From assembly GCA_964407525.1 (NCBI GenBank), contig CAYOWC010000320.1:1-5441 (forward strand): 5,441 nt of DNA, written 5' to 3'. The stretch comes from DUZB01 sp964407525. Lineage in GTDB: Bacteria > Desulfobacterota > DSM-4660 > Desulfatiglandales > Desulfatiglandaceae. The stretch's first letter is position 1. Each line of letters starts with the position of its first letter. The translations under genes were made by a program, and so were the position numbers. The notes under the pieces were generated by a model. It ran no database searches, was not told the origin of the DNA, and was given only the letters and a program-made list of their open reading frames with translations. This document shows, piece by piece, positions 1 to 5,414 of the stretch.

Positions 1-1068
1 GGACACGTATTGCATGAAATGTTGTCGCCATCGAGATATGAATGCCGCTGGTTGGATGATGGCAACATAATCAACCCCTTCCATAAAATGGCGGGCGGCA
101 GTTTCGTGGCTCATTTCCGGGAAAGAGATAATGCGGTAGGCCCGGTCTTTTTTACCAATCGTTGTAGCATTTTCTGAGATAAGGCATGGAACCCGCAGCG
201 AGGACCGACTACTCATATTCGTCCGGGTTCCGAATATTGTTTCAACAAAAAACGGGTCACCGGAAGCCCATACCAGGGGGACAAAATCATGAAACAGATT
301 GAATGTCAAACCGACCGGCATGACCATGGGAGGAGCGGGATTGTTTTCGTCCAGGACAAGTTCCGTAAGCGCGTCAATGATTCCCTGCCAGTCGGATGCA
401 CCTGCTAAAATGTTGCGAAAAGGTTTTGCACTACGGGGCATTTTTTTCCAGTAGAACATCAGTCTTACATCGATCGTGTACGGCAGAGAAACGGGAACAT
501 CTTTTATTTTACGCCACGACAATCTTTCTGACGGATTTTCAGGTGGCATTAGAATCTTTTTCTCCGCAAAATACGGAGCCCACGTGGAACCTATTTGAAC
601 AACATCCGGAAGGCTGTTCACCACTCCCAGGGATCCTTTTGGACGCGAGTTGCGGTTATTTTCCAGCCCACTGACAATAGTTTTCCATGTGAGAAACCGG
701 ACGTGTAAATCCACATCATTTTCTTTTGCAAAGTCGCCCAGGGCTTCCAATGTCTTTTCCTGCCCGTTGATCAAAGACCAGTTGGGCAAATCAAATTCGG
801 TATTCCATACGACCAGCTGGTCTACCATCCAGTCAACGGTAGTATTCAAAACCGTGAGGTTTGAAGCAGCCTGTTTTCGGTTGAACCACGACAATTGGTC
901 TTTCAGGGAGACGGTCTCTTCCAGATGGATGGTCTCGGCGGGGGGTTCGAACGGGATAATCCAGATGGTAAGCGGAACTTTATCATTCGCCTGCTTCTCC
1001 GTTTCCGCTGAGGAAAAAGCGGCAGGCAACAGAATCAGGAAAATCACCAACCATATCCGGTATATCAT
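1..1068 (-). CDS. Secreted extracellular solute-binding protein, family-1 (sugar ABC transporter type), 3'-truncated by window edge
   Basis: My reading of the minus strand gives 356 uninterrupted codons from ATG at 1068 to the window edge without a stop, so the C-terminus is missing. Residues 1-21 form a signal peptide (short basic start, hydrophobic core at about 5-18, likely cleavage SSA|E) without a lipobox cysteine, which points to a soluble periplasmic protein. Family-1 binder hallmarks follow in order: first strand PLTIWIIP at 32-39, LPDVVQIGSTWAPYFA at 153-168, the LPYTIDVRLMFYW hinge region at 195-207, DWQGIIDAL near 227-235, and VWASGDPFF near 266-274. The distance from the first strand to the PDV motif is about 115 residues, against roughly 45-60 in ordinary sugar binders, so the N-terminal lobe carries a large insertion. 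The gene starts 13 nt after the E1 stop and has its own ribosome binding site, so it is in the same operon. By family it would deliver a sugar or polyol to an ABC permease or to a sensor; neither is in the window. A C-terminal fusion to a signalling domain cannot be excluded. Confidence 0.82.
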   Translation of the reverse strand, partial: MIYRIWLVIFLILLPAAFSSAETEKQANDKVPLTIWIIPFEPPAETIHLEETVSLKDQLSWFNRKQAASNLTVLNTTVDWMVDQLVVWNTEFDLPNWSLINGQEKTLEALGDFAKENDVDLHVRFLTWKTIVSGLENNRNSRPKGSLGVVNSLPDVVQIGSTWAPYFAEKKILMPPENPSERLSWRKIKDVPVSLPYTIDVRLMFYWKKMPRSAKPFRNILAGASDWQGIIDALTELVLDENNPAPPMVMPVGLTFNLFHDFVPLVWASGDPFFVETIFGTRTNMSSRSSLRVPCLISENATTIGKKDRAYRIISFPEMSHETAARHFMEGVDYVAIIQPAAFISRWRQHFMQYVS

Positions 1069-1073
1069 CAGAG

Positions 1074-1080
1074 TCCTTTT
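1074..1080 (-). promoter_or_regulatory. Ribosome binding site of the solute-binding protein gene
   Basis: The minus strand reads AAAAGGA, followed by CTCTG-like spacing of five bases and then ATG at 1068. This AAGGA core lies within the 13-nt space between the E1 stop codon and the start. It selects the 1068 ATG as the start, which also puts the hydrophobic signal peptide at the very N-terminus. Confidence 0.75.
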
Positions 1081-1081
1081 C

Positions 1082-3259
1082 TCAAAAGAGATGTCGGCTC
1101 CCCTGGATCATTTTGGTTTTGATTTCCATCACCCCGGGAATAATAGCCTTCTCCATGGGTCTGGAAACCGGCGGCGGCACATCCGGAAGGGTCAATTTGT
1201 TAATGGGGCAATCCAAATAATCAAAGAATCTTTCCTGGATTTCATCACTCACCCTGCTGGCCAAGCCCATACTTCGAGCGCTATGCTCAACAATCAACAC
1301 ACTGTTCGTTTTCTTAATGGAGCGACCGATGGTTTCATAATCCATGCCCACATAATCCAGAGTCCGCAAGTCGATTACTTCTACACTGCAGCCCTCTTCT
1401 GAAGCCTCTTCTGCTGCTTCAAGACAATCCTGCATCATTCCGAGATAACTCAAGACCGTCAAGTCGCTCCCTTCCTTGACCACTTTTGCTTTGCCATATT
1501 TGATAAAGTGATCCAGTGGAGAATCCGGAACGGCCCCTTTTTGCGAATAAAGACGATGGTCATCAATAATCAATACCGGATCATTGAATCGTATGGCGGT
1601 ATTAAAAAGGCCCGCATAATCAAAAGGCGTTGATGCTCCCATGATTCTCCAGCCCGCAAACAGACCGAAGATACCCACTGGGTCCATTGAATGGTGCCCT
1701 CCGTACCCTGCCCCAACAGCAAACCTTGTACGAAGGACCAGGGGAAAACTCATCTCTCCATTAAACATATACCTGAGTTTGCCTAATTGGTTAAACAATT
1801 GATCAGCCGCCACAAGAGAAAAGTCAGGAAACATGATCTCGACAACCGGTCTCAATCCCGCTGAGGCCGCCCCTGCGGACAAGCCTACAAAACCACATTC
1901 TGAAATAGGAGTATTGAAAATTCTATCAGGAAAAGTCTGGGGGATTCCTTTTGTGGCCCCGTAAGCCCCCCCTCCGAAATTGGCTACTTCCTCGCCAACG
2001 ACAATCACACGGGTATCCTTTTCCATATTCCTCAAGGTAACACCGGCAATTGCTTCAACATAGGAGATTTCTTTTGTATCGCTAAAATCTTCCTGCTCAA
2101 CAAAGGTCACATCCTGGAAAAGGTCTTCCTCACCTCGAAGTTCGTTCTCCACGGTATCGACTGTGGGCCATTTAGAATCTGGGATATACCGCCGATTTCC
2201 TTTTACGGCTGTACAGAAATCCACCGCAGTGTTCACCGAAGCCTCTGCCTTGGCTTCCAGTGTTTCCAAGTCCTCCCCGGTAAGCAGCCCCCTGGCAATC
2301 AGTTCCCGTGGAAAAACAACAACCGGGTCTTTCTCCGACCAAATGTTTTCCTCTTCTTTGCTTCTGTATTTATAGGAACTCCCTAAAAGAGGACCGCTGT
2401 GGTGATGAAAACGATATGTTTTGGCCTCTATGAGAAAAGGGAACGGTTTCTCGCGAGTTCTTTTCACAGCCTCGTCCAGGGCCAGATACACCGCCGCCGG
2501 GTCCATCCCGTCGATAATCAGGCCGTCTATCCCGTAGCTCAGACCTCTTAACCCGCTGTCTGAGACACAAGAAGCATCTTCACAGGCGGTGGCAACGGCA
2601 TACTGGTTGTTTTCAACGAAAAAAATGACCGGGATATTCCATAATGCGGCGAGATTCGCCGCCTCGTGAAAACAACCCTGATTGATGGCGCCATCCCCGA
2701 ATATCGAGAGAACAACCGTGTCACGGTCACACAATTTTTCGGCCCAGGCGGTTCCAGTAGCCAGAGGGGTGCCTCCACCGACAATACCGTTGCAGCCCAG
2801 ATTTCCCGATTCCGCGTGGTAAAGGTGCATGGATCCCCCGCGCCCGTTGCACCAACCGGCGGCCAGCCCCAAGATCTCGGCAAGGGTCTTGTTCACGGTA
2901 TCCTGCATGGTCGGGGACAGATCATCTTTGAGAGGGTTAAATCCAGCGGGCGCATAATACGTCAGGATTTTTGCCAGGAAATGGCCGTGGGCTCTATGGG
3001 AAGATCCAACCAGATCATTTTTTCGGAGGACCGGTCCCAGGGCAGCAGCCACCGCCTCCTGCCCAATGCTGGAGTGAATCGGTCCATAGAGCAGGTCATC
3101 CCCCTTAAATTCCAAAAGACGAGCCTCAAATTTGCGTACCAGATAGAGAAAAAAGGCCATCCAGGAGAGTGTTGTGGCATCAATTTTCAACAGGTCATTC
3201 TTATTCAATTCAAAACGTTTGCATATTGCCGGCGGTTTTACATTCGTTTTTTTGCTCAT
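1082..3259 (-). CDS. Fused alpha-beta thiamine-diphosphate dehydrogenase E1 component (acetoin/2-oxo-acid dehydrogenase-like)
   Basis: This 725-residue protein joins both E1 subunits in one chain. By family it decarboxylates a 2-oxo acid or cleaves an acyloin on ThDP and passes the acyl group to a lipoyl E2. The alpha half (about 20-345) has IHSSIGQEAV at 61-70, SSHRAHGHFLAK at 86-97, NGRGGSMHL at 138-146, NLGCNGIVGGG at 153-163 and the ThDP/Mg motif GDG (188-190) to NN (217-218). Of the E1 alpha types, it most resembles AcoA of acetoin dehydrogenase. The motif TYRFHHHSGP (281-290) replaces the usual TYR..GHS..D loop. The beta half (about 396-718) has VGEEVANFGGGAYGATKG, then TPISECGFVG with catalytic Glu454, then DQLFNQLGKLRYM. 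GGHHSM (520-525) stands where E1 beta has QHSQ, with His523 as the catalytic candidate. LIVEHS (655-660) marks the C-terminal domain. About 50 residues (345-395) link the halves. The start is fixed by GAGGA five bases upstream; an open frame into the N gap is an artefact. No E2 or E3 gene is visible. The class is sure, the substrate is not. Confidence 0.9.
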   Translation of the reverse strand: MSKKTNVKPPAICKRFELNKNDLLKIDATTLSWMAFFLYLVRKFEARLLEFKGDDLLYGPIHSSIGQEAVAAALGPVLRKNDLVGSSHRAHGHFLAKILTYYAPAGFNPLKDDLSPTMQDTVNKTLAEILGLAAGWCNGRGGSMHLYHAESGNLGCNGIVGGGTPLATGTAWAEKLCDRDTVVLSIFGDGAINQGCFHEAANLAALWNIPVIFFVENNQYAVATACEDASCVSDSGLRGLSYGIDGLIIDGMDPAAVYLALDEAVKRTREKPFPFLIEAKTYRFHHHSGPLLGSSYKYRSKEEENIWSEKDPVVVFPRELIARGLLTGEDLETLEAKAEASVNTAVDFCTAVKGNRRYIPDSKWPTVDTVENELRGEEDLFQDVTFVEQEDFSDTKEISYVEAIAGVTLRNMEKDTRVIVVGEEVANFGGGAYGATKGIPQTFPDRIFNTPISECGFVGLSAGAASAGLRPVVEIMFPDFSLVAADQLFNQLGKLRYMFNGEMSFPLVLRTRFAVGAGYGGHHSMDPVGIFGLFAGWRIMGASTPFDYAGLFNTAIRFNDPVLIIDDHRLYSQKGAVPDSPLDHFIKYGKAKVVKEGSDLTVLSYLGMMQDCLEAAEEASEEGCSVEVIDLRTLDYVGMDYETIGRSIKKTNSVLIVEHSARSMGLASRVSDEIQERFFDYLDCPINKLTLPDVPPPVSRPMEKAIIPGVMEIKTKMIQGSRHLF

Positions 3260-3262
3260 CTG

Positions 3263-3269
3263 TTTCCTC
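3263..3269 (-). promoter_or_regulatory. Ribosome binding site of the fused E1 gene
   Basis: The minus strand reads GAGGAAACAG immediately before ATG at 3259. The GAGGA core abuts the sequencing gap. It decides the start at 3259, giving the N-terminus MSKKTNV, over any start in or beyond the run of N. Confidence 0.8.
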
Positions 3270-3369
3270 NNNNNNNNNNNNNNNNNNNNNNNNNNNNNNN
3301 NNNNNNNNNNNNNNNNNNNNNNNNNNNNNNNNNNNNNNNNNNNNNNNNNNNNNNNNNNNNNNNNNNNNN
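3270..3369. other. Assembly gap of exactly 100 N
   Basis: Positions 3270-3369 are all N. A run of exactly 100 is the usual placeholder for a scaffold gap of unknown length. It falls between the last readable codon of the xylulokinase gene and the ribosome binding site of the E1 gene. It hides the kinase stop codon and an unknown intergenic length. No reading frame should be translated through it. Confidence 0.97.
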
Positions 3370-4886
3370 CGGGCCAATTCCTCATAACTCGGCTTCAGTA
3401 ATGGGTAAAGGGACTGAAAAAATTTAAAGTACTTGTTGTATTTCTCCACACGGTCATTTTGGGGTATTACCTTAGCCCCCGTATGGACAAGATTGGAACA
3501 GGCTTCCTGGACATTTTCAAAAATACCCGCACTCACGCCACCCAGGATGGCAGCACCAAAGGCTGCGCCACCTTCATCGGATGCCATGGTTACGATGGGC
3601 TCACCACTGGTGTTGGCCAGCATTTCCAGCCAAAATTTTGATTTTGCACCTCCACCGGTTGCCCGTATTTCATCAATGGATATTTCCAGCTCTCGCATGA
3701 CATCCAGGCAGTCACGAAAACAGAAGGAAACCCCTTCTAATATGGACCGCACAATATGGTCATTGGTATGGCCTGCATGGAGCCCAAAAAACACCCCTCT
3801 TGCATTGGTATTTGTGTGAGGGTGTCTTTCTCCCGCCAGATAGGGTAAGAAAATTAACTTATCACTTCCTTCAGGGATACGAGATGCATTTCTTTCCAGA
3901 ACATCGTAAATACTCATTCCGGTCTGCTCCGCCTCGGCTTTGGCCCAATCCGAAAAATTATCCAGATACCATTGGTATGAACCAGCCGCGGAGTTGATGA
4001 CTGCCAAAACGCTCCATTTTCCCGGAGCAGCATGGCAGAAAGAGTTCACCCTACCTTCCGGGTCGTACTTGATTTCGTTTGTAGCCGCATAAATGACACC
4101 AGATGTTCCAATGGAATACGTAACTACACCCTCATCCACAATCCCGTTGCCTATGGCAGCTGCAGCCTGATCTCCTCCTCCGCCCGCAACCGGGATACCC
4201 GAAGGCAATCCTGTTTCTTCAAATGCCTTCCTGGATGTTTTTCCGGAAATCTCCGGTGACTCAACCAGATCAGGCAGGATATCCTTGTCCACCTCCATGA
4301 CTTCCATCATTTCCGAAGACCATTTTCTTTCATGAATATTTAAGAACAGGGTCCCGGAAGCATCTGTCATATCCGTTACAAACTCACCGGTTAATCTAAA
4401 CCGAACGTAGTCTTTCGGAAGCATGCATTTAGTTATCTTTTCATAATTATCCGGTTCGTTATCTCTAACCCATATAAGCTTACATGCCGTAAAATAGGGC
4501 GCACATGACGTGGCAGCAATCCTTAAGAGGCGTTCATCCCCAATCTTGTTGGAAAGATATTCCGACTGCACAGCCGTTCGCTGATCATTCCACAATATAC
4601 AGGGTCTTATCACATTGCAGTCCCTGTCGAGAAGAACCAACCCGTGATACATTCCTGACAAGCCAATTCCACGTATTTCCAAGGGGTCAATACTGGCACT
4701 GCTGAGTATTTCCCGAATGCAGCGTACGGTGGCATTCCACCAGTCTTCCGGGTTTTGTTCGAACCAGCTTGGAAACGGTGAATGGATAGGATAGGAACTG
4801 GTCTTCTCCGAGATAAGACTCCCCTTTTCAGACAGAATAATACCCTTAACGCCTGATGTGCCAACATCAATTCCCATTAAATACAT
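3370..4886 (-). CDS. xylB: Xylulokinase-type FGGY carbohydrate kinase, 3' end lost in the gap
   Basis: The gene encodes 505 readable residues plus a final CG, which with any third base is Arg506. It resembles xylulokinase, which uses ATP to phosphorylate D-xylulose at C5 in the cytoplasm for the pentose phosphate pathway. The FGGY_N half has phosphate-1 loop DVGTSGVKG (7-15), GLSGMYHGLVLLD (75-87) and ILWNDQRT (97-104). GGGGDQAAA (235-243) carries catalytic Asp239. The FGGY_C half has SIGTSG (258-263), FLPYLAGERHPH (346-357), NARGVFFGL (361-369) and adenosine motif GGGAKS (411-416). The C-terminal helix (YNKYFKFFQSLYPLLKPSYEELA) is the usual family ending, and family length is about 490-510, so probably only a few residues are missing. 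MYH at 79-81 replaces the QMH of E. coli XylB, so the sugar may not be plain xylulose; another ketose or a 1-deoxyketose is possible. ATG 4886 is preferred to Met4 because AGGAG lies six bases upstream of it. It is the first gene of the operon. Confidence 0.88.
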
Positions 4887-4892
4887 ATATTT

Positions 4893-4898
4893 CTCCTT
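4893..4898 (-). promoter_or_regulatory. Ribosome binding site of the xylulokinase gene
   Basis: The minus strand reads GGAAGGAGAAATATATG. AAGGAG lies six bases before the ATG at 4886 and 15 bases before the in-frame Met4 ATG at 4877, which favours the upstream start. Confidence 0.8.
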
Positions 4899-4946
4899 CC
4901 AGTCATTCTGTCAGTCCATGGGGTATAGGCCTGCCGGGATATGAAA

Positions 4947-4975
4947 CGTATAGGAAAACAATTGAGCAGTGTCAA
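4947..4975 (-). promoter_or_regulatory. Sigma70-type promoter of the xylB-E1-binding protein operon
   Basis: On the minus strand a perfect -35 hexamer TTGACA (4975-4970) is separated by exactly 17 bases from TATACG (4952-4947), a four-of-six match to TATAAT. Transcription would start near 4940, giving a leader of about 54 bases before the kinase ATG. The site is correctly oriented and there is no closer alternative. An inverted repeat, GAATTG and CAATTG (4978-4958), brackets the -35 element and may be an operator. Confidence 0.65.
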
Positions 4976-4985
4976 TTCAATACTT

Positions 4986-5099
4986 TCATGGTCCATTGCT
5001 CAACATTTCTTCAGCCCGCGCCAATGCCGCATCAAGGGTTTCTTTCTGAATCGGCTTATTGATAAAATCCGTGGCATTCAGATCCAACGAAGGCGATTC
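4986..5099 (-). pseudogene. Remnant of a response-regulator receiver domain (C-terminal 37 codons)
   Basis: An open frame on the minus strand encodes 37 residues and ends in TGA at 4988-4986. It contains ATDFINKPI followed by a helix (QKETLDAALARAEEML). This is the end of a CheY-like receiver domain: the Lys in KP corresponds to the conserved lysine near beta-5, and the remainder to the last helix. The in-frame codon before the first residue (5102-5100) is TGA, and the only ATG is near the 3' end. The phospho-acceptor Asp and acidic pocket are absent, so the piece cannot be a working receiver. It is most simply the tail of a deleted response regulator or hybrid kinase, left next to the operon by rearrangement. 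A chance short similarity is the alternative, but the motif order is good. Confidence 0.6.
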
Positions 5100-5121
5100 T
5101 CAAATTAAAGATAACGTAAAA

Positions 5122-5150
5122 ATATTAACTTAAATGAAGCGTTAAATCAA
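5122..5150 (-). promoter_or_regulatory. Possible second minus-strand promoter upstream of the receiver remnant
   Basis: TTGATT (5150-5145), a 17-base spacer and TAATAT (5127-5122) form a moderate sigma70-like element, with four of six matches in each hexamer. It would transcribe through the remnant toward xylB. The surroundings are very AT-rich, so a chance match is quite possible. Confidence 0.25.
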
Positions 5151-5224
5151 TACTTTATTTCAAAAACAAGTTAGGCGGTACAATAGGTTGAGATCAGTGA
5201 AAACAGGAAATGTTTCCAGTAATG

Positions 5225-5251
5225 TGTTGACTAATGTTGACTAAATGTTGA
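5225..5251 (+). repeat. Three helically phased TGTTGA direct repeats
   Basis: TGTTGA occurs at 5225-5230, 5235-5240 and 5246-5251, within the longer unit ATGTTGACTAA (third copy degenerate after TTGA). The periods are 10 and 11 bases, which puts all copies on one face of the DNA helix. They end about 20 bases upstream of a TTGACA element at 5272. This arrangement is typical of binding sites for an activator or repressor that binds direct repeats. Confidence 0.5.
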
Positions 5252-5271
5252 TTTTCTTAAAAAAAGATCAC

Positions 5272-5299
5272 TTGACATTCATGTCGCATGGAATATTTT
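5272..5299 (+). promoter_or_regulatory. Candidate plus-strand sigma70 promoter
   Basis: A perfect TTGACA (5272-5277) is followed after 16 bases by TATTTT (5294-5299). It points to the right edge of the window, away from the operon. The phased repeats lie just upstream and a palindrome overlaps the -10 region, which strengthens the reading as a regulated promoter. The -10 element is imperfect and the downstream gene is not seen. Confidence 0.4.
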
Positions 5300-5304
5300 C
5301 ATGC
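5286..5304. promoter_or_regulatory. Imperfect palindrome overlapping the candidate -10 (possible operator)
   Basis: GCATG at 5286-5290 and CATGC at 5300-5304 form perfect 5-bp arms around nine AT-rich bases. The site covers the -10 element of the plus-strand promoter, where a repressor would block transcription. No regulator gene is visible in the window. Confidence 0.35.
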
Positions 5305-5343
5305 TTGACTATACGCTGAAAGCATACCATTAATAAGGAGTCG

Positions 5344-5366
5344 TGCGCGGGAACCAAAACCGCGTA
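5344..5366 (+). other. GC-rich hairpin in the presumed leader
   Basis: TGCGCGG (5344-5350) can pair with CCGCGTA (5360-5366), including one G-U pair, around the nine-base loop GAACCAAAA. In an AT-rich stretch this stem stands out. A short T run follows only at 5374-5379, too far for a standard intrinsic terminator. It may be a leader structure or part of a small RNA. Confidence 0.35.
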
Positions 5367-5414
5367 TTAATTCCTTTTTGTGTTATTATTTTGAACGCAA
5401 TGGAGGAACGCAGA

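Larger units (their letters stand above)
4977..5156. repeat. 10-bp direct repeat TCAATACTTT flanking the receiver remnant
   Basis: TCAATACTTT occurs at 4977-4986 and again at 5147-5156 on the plus strand, 170 bases apart start to start. The two copies lie on either side of the receiver-domain fragment; the first abuts its stop codon. This could be a trace of recombination, but a 10-bp match in AT-rich DNA can arise by chance. Confidence 0.3.

Noticed and set aside
650..1402. 250-codon plus-strand open frame
   Set aside because: It lies antisense to the binding protein and the E1 end, both of which have clear family motifs; its translation resembles no family I know.
3210..3369. Apparent continuation of the kinase reading frame through the gap to a stop at 3210
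   Set aside because: The continuation runs through 100 unknown bases and overlaps the E1 start in another frame. The kinase already has its full family C-terminus before the gap.
3260..3385. Apparent upstream extension of the E1 frame through the gap
   Set aside because: It depends on translating N. A well-placed ribosome binding site directly precedes the ATG at 3259.
2666..3427. 253-codon plus-strand open frame
   Set aside because: It is antisense to the conserved ThDP motif of the E1 gene and crosses the N run, so it is a shadow frame.
4887..4940. Riboswitch (such as TPP) in the kinase leader
   Set aside because: The leader is only about 54 bases and shows no recognisable TPP or other riboswitch core.
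5225..5251. CRISPR array or plasmid-type iterons
   Set aside because: The units are only 10-11 bases with no spacers and only three copies, and no cas or replication gene is present.
5344..5379. Hairpin plus T run as an intrinsic terminator
   Set aside because: The T run begins about eight bases after the stem and is interrupted, unlike a standard terminator.
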